Shown here: in pieces, positions 53,275 through 61,178 of the stretch
Numbering within the stretch: the first letter of the stretch is position 1
Layout of the letters: every line of letters starts with the position of its first letter
Source of the DNA: Actinoplanes xinjiangensis
Lineage (GTDB): Bacteria > Actinomycetota > Actinomycetes > Mycobacteriales > Micromonosporaceae
Direction: 5' to 3'
NCBI RefSeq assembly: GCF_003148685.1
Contig: NZ_QGGR01000025.1
Coordinates: forward strand, 81,292 to 145,291
Length of the DNA stretch: 64,000 nucleotides
Made by a program: the position numbers and the translations under genes
The notes under the pieces: generated by a model
Databases searched by the model: none
Told to the model about the DNA's origin: nothing
The model's input: only the letters and a program-made list of their open reading frames with translations

Positions 53275-53971
53275 CGCTCTGGTGGTCCGTGGCGGCTGGG
53301 AAGGTCATCGTCCGGTGGAGGCCACCGACCTCTTCCTGCCGTTCCTGACCGACAACGGCTTCGACGTCCGCATCTCCGACTCGACGGCAATCTACGGCGA
53401 CGCCGCCGTGATGACCGAAACCGATCTGATCCTGCAATGCGTGACCATGTCGTCCATCGAACGGGAGGAACTGGCCGGGCTGCGGGACGCCGTCGCGGCC
53501 GGCACCGGCTTCACCGGCTGGCACGGCGGCATCGCCGACTCGTTCCGCGCCTCGTCGGACTACCTGCAACTGGTCGGCGGCCAGTTCGCCACCCACCCCG
53601 GCAAGGAGCCGGGCTGCCGCGTCCAGGACGAGACCGACAACTTCCTCACCCACACCGTCGAGATCACCGCACTCGGCCACGACCACCCGATCACCGCCGG
53701 CCTGACCGATTTCACCCTGACCACCGAGCAGTACTGGGTGCTGCACGACGACCTCGTCGACGTGCTCGCCACCACCACCCACCCGGTCCAGCCGTGGCAC
53801 CCCTGGCACCGGCCGATCACCTCACCCGCCATCTGGACCCGGCAGTGGGGCCGGGGCCGGATCGTCGTCACCACACCCGGCCACAACCTCGACGTCCTTC
53901 AGGACCCGTCCGTCCGTACCGTGATCGAAAGGGGTCTGTTGTGGGCGAGCCGCACCGCATCGGCATCGTAG
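53267..53971 (+). CDS. ThuA-like domain protein (trehalose/sugar utilisation)
   Basis: 234 residues with the glutamine-amidotransferase-like fold of ThuA: A-L-V-V-R-G-G-W-E-G-H at the N-terminus, G-F-T-G-W-H-G-G-I-A-D-S-F in the middle, and H-P-I-T-A-G-L then T-E-Q-Y-W-V. ThuA proteins accompany sugar oxidation operons with Gfo/Idh/MocA dehydrogenases and may convert 3-keto sugars. ATG 53267 lies within the end of the FAH gene; TTG 53261 is an alternative. Confidence 0.85.
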   Translation: MANALVVRGGWEGHRPVEATDLFLPFLTDNGFDVRISDSTAIYGDAAVMTETDLILQCVTMSSIEREELAGLRDAVAAGTGFTGWHGGIADSFRASSDYLQLVGGQFATHPGKEPGCRVQDETDNFLTHTVEITALGHDHPITAGLTDFTLTTEQYWVLHDDLVDVLATTTHPVQPWHPWHRPITSPAIWTRQWGRGRIVVTTPGHNLDVLQDPSVRTVIERGLLWASRTASAS

Positions 53972-55044
53972 GCACCGGATGGATCTCCGGCGCCTACCTG
54001 GAGACGCTGCGTGACCATCCGTCGGTGACCATCGCGGCGGTCGCCGACCTCGACGCCGACCGGGCCGCGTCGGTCGCCGCCGGCATCCCCGGCTGCCGCG
54101 CCCGCCCGGTCGACGAACTCCTGCGCGACGACTCCATCGCGACGATCCTCAACCTCACCGTCCCGGCCGCGCACGCCGACATCGCGCAGGCGGCGATCAA
54201 GAACGGCAGGCAGGTGTACGGGGAGAAGCCGCTCACCGCCGACATGCCCACCGCTCTCGCCCTGATGGAGCAGGCCGATGCGCTCGGTGTCGCGGTCGGC
54301 TGCGCCCCCGACACGGTCCTCGGCACCGGCGTGCAGACCGCCCGCGCCGCCGTCGACGCCGGCGTCATCGGCACCCCGCTGTCCGCCGTCGCGGTGATGG
54401 CGACCGCCGGCCACGAACGCTGGCATCACCAGCCGGACTTCTACTACCTGCCCGGCGGCGGCCCGCTGCTCGACATGGGCCCCTACTACCTGACCGCCCT
54501 CGTTCACCTGCTCGGCCCGATCGTCGCCGTCACCGGCGCCGCGTCCCGGCAGCGCACCTCACGCGTCATCGGCACCGGCCCCCGCGCGGGCGAACGGATC
54601 CCGGTCGGCGTCGACACCCACGTGACCGGCGTGCTGCACCACGCGAGCGGCGCCCTGTCCACCATCACCACCAGCTTCGACGCGGTCCGGACCACGGCCG
54701 CCCCGATCGAGATCCACGGCGAGACCGGCACCATCGAGGTCCCCGACCCCAACCGGTTCGCCGGTGACGTACGCCTGTTCGCCCTGGGCGCCACCGACTG
54801 GCAGACCCTGCCGCCGTCCGCCGGTTACGCCGACGCGTCCCGCGGCATCGGGCTGCTCGACATGCTGACGTCCCCGTCTCCACGGGCGAGCGGCACCCTG
54901 GCCCTGCACGTCCTGGACGCCATGACGGCCCTGCTCTGCTCGGCCGCCGAGGGCCGCCGCATCGACCTCACCACCACCACCGATCGCCCCGCCCCGGTTC
55001 CCCTGCTCCCGGCTGCGCGGTGGCGGGGCACCTCCGGAGAGTAG
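53941..55044 (+). CDS. Gfo/Idh/MocA-family sugar dehydrogenase
   Basis: 367 residues; GTG 53941 follows AAAGGGG and overlaps the ThuA-like gene by 31 bases. The Rossmann fingerprint is I-G-I-V-G-T-G-W-I-S-G-A and the conserved E-K-P of the family occurs in Y-G-E-K-P-L-T. The catalytic region has G-G-G-P-L-L-D-M-G-P-Y-Y. It oxidises a sugar or cyclitol, likely supplying the lactone for the SMP-30 enzyme. It is the last gene of the enzyme operon and ends at a strong terminator. Confidence 0.9.
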   Translation: MGEPHRIGIVGTGWISGAYLETLRDHPSVTIAAVADLDADRAASVAAGIPGCRARPVDELLRDDSIATILNLTVPAAHADIAQAAIKNGRQVYGEKPLTADMPTALALMEQADALGVAVGCAPDTVLGTGVQTARAAVDAGVIGTPLSAVAVMATAGHERWHHQPDFYYLPGGGPLLDMGPYYLTALVHLLGPIVAVTGAASRQRTSRVIGTGPRAGERIPVGVDTHVTGVLHHASGALSTITTSFDAVRTTAAPIEIHGETGTIEVPDPNRFAGDVRLFALGATDWQTLPPSAGYADASRGIGLLDMLTSPSPRASGTLALHVLDAMTALLCSAAEGRRIDLTTTTDRPAPVPLLPAARWRGTSGE

Positions 55045-55061
55045 CGCCCTCACCCGGAAAA

Positions 55062-55087
55062 GGCCGCGGGCCCCAGGGCCCGCGGCC
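55062..55087 (+). terminator. Hairpin terminator of the FAH/ThuA/dehydrogenase operon
   Basis: 12-bp perfect arms (55062-55073 and 55076-55087) with a minimal centre, 18 bases after the stop. Confidence 0.8.
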
Positions 55088-55345
55088 GCATTACTGGATC
55101 GCCCAGGTCGCCCGCCAGACTTTCGCGGCGCACGTCGACCGATCGACAGCAATGATCATACTTCCGGTCAAGTCCGGGCACCCCGCCGTGTCGTGCGTCT
55201 ATCCAGTCAGGGCGGCGAAGCAACCATATCCGGGTGATGGGTGAAGGACGGTTCCGTCTCTAGACTCACGCTCAACCGTCCACAATCGATCATTGAAATA
55301 GATCTTTCATGGAGAGCACCACACGCATCGGATCGAGGAAACAAA
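55088..55345. promoter_or_regulatory. Leader/promoter region of the Crp-PycTM locus
   Basis: About 260 bases without a convincing gene. AT-richer stretches at 55150-55165 and 55285-55310 are candidate promoter elements for the first Crp-type gene. I see no clear TGTGA-N6-TCACA site. Confidence 0.35.
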
Positions 55346-56020
55346 GTGCGCTCCTTTCTGGATCTTCTGACCGGGGACCAAGTCGGGAAAGTTCTCGGCC
55401 TCGGCCCGGAACGCCCATTTCCCCGTCGGGCCACGCTGGTGCGCCAAGGCGATCCGACACAACATGTCGTGCTGCTGAGCTCGGGCTGGGCCAAGGTCTC
55501 ATCCGAATCCAGCAGCGGCGATGAGCTGCTGCTCGCCATCCGTGGCGCCAAGGACATCATCGGCGAGCTGTCCGCGATCGATGGACTCCCCCGGTCGGCG
55601 ACCGTGACCGCGCTGGTCCCGGTACGTGCGCGGGTGATCAGGGCCGATCGCTTCGTAGGCCACCTCCACGAACACCCGGACGTCATGTTCGCGATGCTGC
55701 GACATGTCGCCGCCCGGCTGCGTGAATCGGACGCGGAACGGCTCCGCTACGTTTCCACTTCCAGTTCGGCGCGCACCGTGGGGCTTCTGCTCGATCTCGC
55801 GGATCGACACGGCGTACCAACAGGAAACGGCATTCTCGTCGACCTGCCGCTGACCCAGCAGGAAATGGCTAAAGCGGCGGCGACCTCCCGCGAAATGGTG
55901 GCCCGCACGCTCCGCATTCTGCGTGAGCGAGGGCTTGTCCGGACGAGCCGGCAACGCATCGTACTGGCCGAGATCGATGCCCTCCGGTCGATGGCCGACT
56001 CTGTGCCGGATGACGCATAG
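55346..56020 (+). CDS. Crp/Fnr-family cyclic-nucleotide-binding transcription factor (first paralogue)
   Basis: 224 residues; GTG 55346 has GAGGA six bases upstream. The cNMP-binding barrel holds the phosphate-binding cassette I-I-G-E-L-S-A-I-D-G-L-P-R-S-A-T-V, with the Glu and the Arg-Ser pair that contact cyclic nucleotide in Crp. After the dimerisation helix the winged helix reads L-P-L-T-Q-Q-E-M-A-K-A-A-A-T-S-R-E-M-V-A-R-T-L-R. It opens the locus containing a Pycsar-type membrane effector 54 bases downstream, followed by a second Crp-type gene. It probably senses cNMP and controls the locus. Confidence 0.87.
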   Translation: MRSFLDLLTGDQVGKVLGLGPERPFPRRATLVRQGDPTQHVVLLSSGWAKVSSESSSGDELLLAIRGAKDIIGELSAIDGLPRSATVTALVPVRARVIRADRFVGHLHEHPDVMFAMLRHVAARLRESDAERLRYVSTSSSARTVGLLLDLADRHGVPTGNGILVDLPLTQQEMAKAAATSREMVARTLRILRERGLVRTSRQRIVLAEIDALRSMADSVPDDA

Positions 56021-56074
56021 CGGGTGTGTCCCGCGGCGTCGAGGCCGGCGGCGAAACGATGGAGCCTGATCGGT

Positions 56075-56551
56075 ATGGAAGAACAGCAGATCGCGGAACA
56101 ACTTCTGGCGCACAACCGGCAGGAAATCGACAGGGCCGACGGGAAGGCGGTACACGGCCTGGCGGTGGCCGGCACCGCGGCGGCCGCCGTCGTCGGGTTC
56201 GTCCTGGGCGGCAGTTGGTCGCCTCGGGAACTCGGGCCGGTGCAGACCGGATTCTGGTGGATCGGTGCCGCACTGTGGATCCTCGGGGCGGTCTGCCTCC
56301 TGCTCGCCATCTACCCGCGCGTGTCGGGTGAGCCGGACCGCAGCCGACTCGCCTACTTCGGTCATGTCGACGCCATGGATGACGCGCAGCTGACCGAGGC
56401 CCTGCGGCACGCGGCGGCGCAGCCACTGACCGGCGTGGTCAGCGAACTGCGCTGGACCAGCCGGATCGTCCTGATCAAGTACCGCTTCATCCAGCTCGGG
56501 CTGGCCTGCCTGTGCCTGTCCCTGCTGAGCCTGGCGGCCCAGGCCATCTGA
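56075..56551 (+). CDS. PycTM (DUF5706) Pycsar-effector-like membrane protein
   Basis: 158 residues. The amphipathic N-terminus carries the DUF5706 hallmark I-D-R-A-D-G-K-A (18-25). It continues into TM1 (26-46), TM2 (59-80), a cytosolic loop with Y-F-G-H-V (94-98) and helix L-T-E-A-L, then S-R-I-V-L-I-K-Y-R-F-I (129-139), which leads into TM3 (136-157). This is the pattern of PycTM effectors, which in Pycsar antiphage systems respond to cCMP or cUMP and impair the membrane. The usual neighbour is a nucleotide cyclase; here two Crp-type proteins flank it and a cyclase-homology gene lies 757 bases downstream. The start has only a weak ribosome-binding site. Confidence 0.8.
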   Translation: MEEQQIAEQLLAHNRQEIDRADGKAVHGLAVAGTAAAAVVGFVLGGSWSPRELGPVQTGFWWIGAALWILGAVCLLLAIYPRVSGEPDRSRLAYFGHVDAMDDAQLTEALRHAAAQPLTGVVSELRWTSRIVLIKYRFIQLGLACLCLSLLSLAAQAI

Positions 56552-56577
56552 CCTCGACCGGTGTAGGAGGTGACGAC

Positions 56578-57249
56578 GTGAGCACTTTTCTGACGCAGCT
56601 CCCGCCCCGGCTGGTGCAGGAGGTGCTGTCCCTCGGGCAGCGGCGGGCCTTCGCCGACGGCGAGCACCTCATCCGGCACGACGATGACGGCGACTTCGCC
56701 GTGATTCTGTGCCGGGCACGGGTCAAGGTGATCGCGGTGACCGCCGGCGGGCGCTCGTGTCTGCTCGGCATCCGCCACTCCGGGGATCTACTGGGTGAGA
56801 TGTCACTCCTGGGCGGCATGCCCCGTTGCGCCTCGGTGATCGCGGACGGCCCGGCGTCGGGCTGTGTCATCCCGGCGCCGAGGTTCCTCCAACTGCTGCG
56901 GCAGGAACCGGAGGTGGCACACGAGGTGGCGCGAACGGTCGCCGCCCGCCTGCGTCAGGCCGACGCCCGCCGGGCGGACTTCACCTATCCCGCCCGGGTG
57001 CGGGTGATCCGCCTGATCGCCGAAGAGGTCGCCGAGGCCGCCGCGGACAACCAGCCCGCAACCGTTCGTCATACCCAGCGTGACATCGCCGACCTGATCG
57101 GCTCGTCCGAGGTCACCGTCCAGAAAGCACTCCGTGAACTGGCGATTTCCGGGCTCGTCACGACCGGGTACGGCGTCCTGGTCGTCCCACGCCCGGCACG
57201 TCTGGTAACCGAAGCGCATCGACTCATGGAAACCCGTCATCGGTTGTAG
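56578..57249 (+). CDS. Crp/Fnr-family cyclic-nucleotide-binding transcription factor (second paralogue)
   Basis: 223 residues; GTG 56578 follows a strong AGGAGG. It shares its opening layout with the first Crp gene (F-L-x-x-L then V-L-x-L-G-x-x-R). The phosphate-binding cassette L-L-G-E-M-S-L-L-G-G-M-P-R-C-A-S-V retains the Glu and Arg, with Cys in place of Ser. The winged helix has T-Q-R-D-I-A-D-L-I-G-S-S-E-V-T-V-Q-K-A-L-R. It lies 26 bases after the PycTM gene and 59 bases before the cyclase-homology gene, so it may link cyclic-nucleotide level to expression of the operon downstream. Confidence 0.87.
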   Translation: MSTFLTQLPPRLVQEVLSLGQRRAFADGEHLIRHDDDGDFAVILCRARVKVIAVTAGGRSCLLGIRHSGDLLGEMSLLGGMPRCASVIADGPASGCVIPAPRFLQLLRQEPEVAHEVARTVAARLRQADARRADFTYPARVRVIRLIAEEVAEAAADNQPATVRHTQRDIADLIGSSEVTVQKALRELAISGLVTTGYGVLVVPRPARLVTEAHRLMETRHRL

Positions 57250-57308
57250 TCCGCCGGCATCACGGCGAACAGAGTGGTTCGTCGCTCATCAAGGGGAGGA
57301 ACACCGAA

Positions 57309-58037
57309 GTGCATCATCACGCCCGCTCTCACACCGTTATATCCGTCGATATCGTGAACTCGTCCGAGGGCGGGTCGCTGCGGCACACCCGTCTGGTGGA
57401 GGCGCTGCACGAGACGATCGGGACGGCCATGGCCGAGTGCCCGCTGGGCGCGACATGGCTGCCCCGCCGGGACGGCGACAGCATGACGATCGCGGTTCCG
57501 GCGAACGTCGGCAAAGGCCAGGTCCTCGGTGAGTTCCCGCCCCGCGTCGAACGTGAACTGCAGCGCTACAACTCCGGGCGGACACCGGAGGCACAGTTGT
57601 GGTTCCGGATGGCGGTGACGCACGGCGACGTCGTCGTCGACGGCAACGGCCAGCTGCTCGGCGGCGAGGCACTGGTCGAGGCCGCCCGCATCCGCGACAT
57701 CGACCCGCTGCGCGAGGCGATGGACGCCGCACCCGAGGCCTACATCGGGCTGGTCCTGACCGACGAGGTCTATCGCACGTCGGTCCGGGACGGCGACCCG
57801 GCGCTCACGCCGAACGCCTACCACCGGGTCGAGGCGAAGTCGAAGAGCTACCAGGGAACGGCTTGGATCCGGCTGCTCGGCATCGCACCGCCCCGCAACG
57901 GCGGGCCGGGTGGGCCCCGCGAGCCCCGGACGCCCACCCCCGGACCGCGGCCGGCTTCCGGTGACATCAGCATCGTCACGAACCATGGGATCGCACAGAC
58001 CGGACCGGATTCGGTGGCGGTGATGCGCAATGGCTGA
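57309..58037 (+). CDS. Class III nucleotide-cyclase-homology protein with C-terminal amyloid-like motif
   Basis: 242 residues; GTG 57309 follows GGAGGA. Residues 8-195 follow the class III cyclase fold: V-I-S-V-D-I-V-N-S-S with first metal Asp D14, R-R-D-G-D-S-M with the second acidic site D55/D57, F-R-M-A-V-T-H-G-D-V (99-108), and G-G-E-A-L-V-E-A-A-R-I, which aligns with the catalytic N-x-A-A-R motif. Arg127 is kept, but the transition-state Asn is replaced by Val/Glu. It may be an unusual cyclase or a non-catalytic sensor. A linker leads to residues 225-238, N-H-G-I-A-Q-T-G-P-D-S-V-A-V, nearly identical to a motif in the next protein, whose gene overlaps by eight bases. The shared motif suggests the two proteins bind by homotypic interaction. 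Confidence 0.72.
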   Translation: MHHHARSHTVISVDIVNSSEGGSLRHTRLVEALHETIGTAMAECPLGATWLPRRDGDSMTIAVPANVGKGQVLGEFPPRVERELQRYNSGRTPEAQLWFRMAVTHGDVVVDGNGQLLGGEALVEAARIRDIDPLREAMDAAPEAYIGLVLTDEVYRTSVRDGDPALTPNAYHRVEAKSKSYQGTAWIRLLGIAPPRNGGPGGPREPRTPTPGPRPASGDISIVTNHGIAQTGPDSVAVMRNG

Positions 58038-60345
58038 CGACGGCCACCAGCCGGAGAAGAAACCGGCGTCCGAGGCCGGCACTCCGGAGCCGGTGGCCCC
58101 GCCGGAACCCGTTGACGAGACGGCCGAACCGGCCGCTGCCGAACCGGAAGTAGCGACCAGCCCACCACCCAAAACTCCGGCTGGAGAGCAGGCCGCGAAG
58201 GAGCCGGACGAGGGCGCGGGCCGGCACCGAGGCCCGGATACGAACGCGCAGGGCGTTGCGGGTTTGCTGGGCACGCCACCACCGCTGGGGAAGACCGGCG
58301 AACGGGCCGAGCCGGCGCCCGACCAGTTCCGGCTCGGCCCGGACGACGACCCCATCGCGCGACGCCGCAGCGGCGACCGGTTCAACAACAATTTCGGCAT
58401 CGCCCAGTCCGGCGCGCATTCCGTCGCGGTGCAGGTCAATCTGCCCGGCGGCGAGAAGATCACCCTCGTCCGGTACGAACTGACCGACGACGACCTCACC
58501 CGGCTGGGCAGGCTCTACGTGGAGAGCGGGAACTTCCGGGCCGCCCTGCGCATCCTCCGCGCGCACCGGGTGGTGGTCCTGCACGGGCCCGAGGGCAGCG
58601 GTCGCACCGCGGCCGGCCGGGCTCTGCTCGACCGTCTCAAGTCGGATGGTCTGATCGACCGGGTCGGCGGCCTCGTGCTGCCCGACGGGGTGTCCGTCAG
58701 CGACGTAGCCGGGCAGCCGGAGGCGTTCCCCCATCGCTGGGGCATGGTCCTTGAGCTCCGCGACGGCACCGAACTGTCGATGGGCGACCGGATACTGGCC
58801 TACCGCGACTTCGCCGCCAGGGCCGACGGATACATCGTGCTCGTCGGGCCGCCGGCCGGCGAGGACGAGATAACCCAGTACGCCGTGTCCCATCAGTCGC
58901 CCGAACCCGCCGGTCTGCTACGGCGCCACCTCGTCGAGGAACTGCCCGCGTCGTTCACCGCGCCGCAGTTGCAGGAGATTCTGGGCCAGGACGCGGTGAC
59001 CGGATACCTCGGCCAGCACCAGCGTCCGGGGCAGGTCGTGAAATTCGCCATCGCGCTGGTGGAGGGCCTACCGGTCGGCCGGACGGTGGATGAGGTGATC
59101 GCCACGCTTGAACCGGATTGGCGCGACCTGGCCCGCCGGGCGTTCGAGGACGCGCTCACCGCGGCCGACGATCCGTTCGGCGCCCCTCGCCGCCAGGCGC
59201 TGCGGACGGCGTACGCGATCTTCGACGGCCTGGAGCTGAGCGAGGTCTTCTTCGCGGCGGAGGAACTTCTCGGCATGCTGCGTCGCGTCGAGGCCCCCGA
59301 CTCCACGCCGGCCCGGCCGGTCTTCGGTGATGTCCTGGACAAGCTGCTGTTCAAGGACATGCTCGGCGACGGTGGCATCGACCGGACAGAGTCGGCGAGC
59401 GGACGGCGGGCGCTGCTGCGCAACCCGCACCTGTCGGACGCCTTCCTCGACGTCGCCTGGAACGACTACGACACCACCCGGTTCGTGCTGCCGCAGTGGC
59501 TGGACATGGTCGCGACAGGCGGTCGTCCCGTGACACGGCTCCGCGCCGCACAGGCAGCGGGAAAGCTGGCGCTCTATGACTTCGAGAAGGTCATGGCGGA
59601 CCTCATCCGGCCCTGGGCGCTCGATCTGAACGGCCTCCGCCGGCAGGCCGCGGCGTGGGCTCTGGAACAGGTGAGCCGCAACGAGTGGTACTCCGCCCGG
59701 GTCCGTGGCCGTGTTCACGACTGGGTGCTGAGCAACGACGCCGAACTGCACGACACGGCGGCCAGGGTGTACGGCACCGCGTTCGGGGCCGAGTCGCCCG
59801 AGGCCGCGATGACCGATCTGCACTCGATCGCGATGGACCCCAGGCAACTGAAGTTCCGCAGCGTCGGCCACGCCGTCGCGAGTCTCTATCTGGCCGACCC
59901 GTCCGGGCCCGTGCTCGATCATCTGAATGCCTGGCTCAGCGACGCCTCACCCGAGGTCGCCGCCCACACGGCGTGGGCTCTGCTCTACCTGGCCCGCATT
60001 CTCGACAGCGAGCGGCCGGAGTGGCCGCAGTTGCTGCTGGACGCGAGCAACGCACCCGACCGCCGGCCGGTGCTGGCGCGGCTGTGGCGGGCCGCACTGT
60101 CCGGCTCCACCACCACCTTCCTGGCCTGGGACCTCCTGCGTCAGTGGCTGGAGCTGCCCTACCGCAACGGAAACCAGGACGGGGACGTGCCCGAACAACT
60201 CCTGCTCCTCGTCATAGACACCCTCGACGGCCCGGCGCTGCGGCGGCGCGGCCGGTGGCACGTCGGCCTCTGGCTCCGCCGCCGACCCGACGACCGACTC
60301 CTCAAAACGCTCGACGACCGACTTGTGGAAGGGCTGAAACGATGA
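58030..60345 (+). CDS. P-loop/HEAT-like protein with amyloid-like motif
   Basis: 771 residues. The first 115 are disordered, rich in Pro, Glu and Ala. Residues 119-134 read N-N-N-F-G-I-A-Q-S-G-A-H-S-V-A-V, matching the C-terminal motif of the cyclase-like protein. A P-loop-like segment follows at 186-193 (G-P-E-G-S-G-R-T), with Arg in place of the usual Lys. Residues about 200-350 contain alternating beta/alpha elements with V-L-V-G-P-P. The remaining 400 residues are helical and HEAT-like, with repeated A-A-x-A-L and V-A-A-H-T-A-W-A-L-L-Y-L. The build resembles STAND/NLR-type signal proteins with an N-terminal interaction motif. Its partners are the overlapping cyclase-like gene upstream and the ATGA-coupled gene downstream. 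Function inferred only. Confidence 0.65.
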   Translation: MADDGHQPEKKPASEAGTPEPVAPPEPVDETAEPAAAEPEVATSPPPKTPAGEQAAKEPDEGAGRHRGPDTNAQGVAGLLGTPPPLGKTGERAEPAPDQFRLGPDDDPIARRRSGDRFNNNFGIAQSGAHSVAVQVNLPGGEKITLVRYELTDDDLTRLGRLYVESGNFRAALRILRAHRVVVLHGPEGSGRTAAGRALLDRLKSDGLIDRVGGLVLPDGVSVSDVAGQPEAFPHRWGMVLELRDGTELSMGDRILAYRDFAARADGYIVLVGPPAGEDEITQYAVSHQSPEPAGLLRRHLVEELPASFTAPQLQEILGQDAVTGYLGQHQRPGQVVKFAIALVEGLPVGRTVDEVIATLEPDWRDLARRAFEDALTAADDPFGAPRRQALRTAYAIFDGLELSEVFFAAEELLGMLRRVEAPDSTPARPVFGDVLDKLLFKDMLGDGGIDRTESASGRRALLRNPHLSDAFLDVAWNDYDTTRFVLPQWLDMVATGGRPVTRLRAAQAAGKLALYDFEKVMADLIRPWALDLNGLRRQAAAWALEQVSRNEWYSARVRGRVHDWVLSNDAELHDTAARVYGTAFGAESPEAAMTDLHSIAMDPRQLKFRSVGHAVASLYLADPSGPVLDHLNAWLSDASPEVAAHTAWALLYLARILDSERPEWPQLLLDASNAPDRRPVLARLWRAALSGSTTTFLAWDLLRQWLELPYRNGNQDGDVPEQLLLLVIDTLDGPALRRRGRWHVGLWLRRRPDDRLLKTLDDRLVEGLKR

Positions 60346-61178
60346 TGACCAGTCAGGAGAAGCGACCCGGCCTCTGGAGCCGATTCTGGGGCTGGCTGAA
60401 GGGTGCGCCGGCGAGCGGACCGACCCGGCGCAGCACCGAACAGGCGCCGCCTCCTCCTTCCCCGCTGCCGCCGCTGACCCAGGTGGCCGACGCGGGCCAG
60501 CCGCTCGCCATCCCGGCGATGGGCGAGGCCTACGACTTCGAGGTCCAGGTCGAGGCCACCTGGACGGCGGTCGCGACCGACCTGGACGCCCTGAACACCC
60601 GCTCCGGTCGGCAGGCCGAGGGCGTACGCCAGGCCGTACGCGACAAGATCTGGCAGGTCGGCAGGTCCTTCGGTCCGCACGAGGCGCTGGACGCGGAGCG
60701 GGCGATGACCGAGAGGCTGCCGCACGAACTCTGCTTCACCGACACCGAAGGCTCGCTGCGGTGCAGCGTCAAGGTGCGGGTACGGCCGGACGCCCGCGTC
60801 ATCCAGCACCTGCTGCCGTACTCGCAGCGCTACCTGGACGCGGTCTCCAACCAGGTGCTGCTGCTCAAGCGGGCGGATCTCGTCGAGGAGTTGGCCGACC
60901 GCTGGCGCGACGTCCTCGCCGAGTTCCTCGATCAGGAGGTCGGTGACCTGGTTCTCCCGTATGCCGCCCAGCTGACCGACAAGTCGTTCGCGGTGGCGGT
61001 GAGCGGGCTCGAGAGCGACCGGCGGACCGCCCGCGCCGAACTGGCCGAGGTGCTCGACCGGGCCGCCAAGAGCCACACCCGTGTGGGCCTGTTCGAGTTC
61101 GCCGAGACGTACGAGGCCGCCCTTCTGGCCTTCCGCCGCAGTCAGGGCCTGGCCGGCGAAATCGGTGACGCCTCATGA
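60342..61178 (+). CDS. Uncharacterised soluble protein of the Pycsar-adjacent operon
   Basis: 278 residues, start overlapping the previous gene (ATGA). After a basic, tryptophan-containing N-terminus (W-S-R-F-W-G-W-L-K) that could touch membrane, and a proline-rich stretch to residue 45, a beta-rich domain begins at Y-D-F-E-V-Q-V-E-A-T-W-T and continues to V-K-V-R-V-R-P-D-A. Long helices follow from about 155 to the end. The beta-domain-then-long-helix order faintly recalls band-7/SPFH proteins, but I do not claim the family. It is coupled on both sides, so it is an obligate component of the operon. Confidence 0.55.
   Translation: MMTSQEKRPGLWSRFWGWLKGAPASGPTRRSTEQAPPPPSPLPPLTQVADAGQPLAIPAMGEAYDFEVQVEATWTAVATDLDALNTRSGRQAEGVRQAVRDKIWQVGRSFGPHEALDAERAMTERLPHELCFTDTEGSLRCSVKVRVRPDARVIQHLLPYSQRYLDAVSNQVLLLKRADLVEELADRWRDVLAEFLDQEVGDLVLPYAAQLTDKSFAVAVSGLESDRRTARAELAEVLDRAAKSHTRVGLFEFAETYEAALLAFRRSQGLAGEIGDAS

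Noticed and set aside
55346..57249. The two Crp genes as a recent tandem duplication
   Set aside because: They share layout and a few motifs but differ at most positions, so they are old paralogues rather than a recent duplicate.
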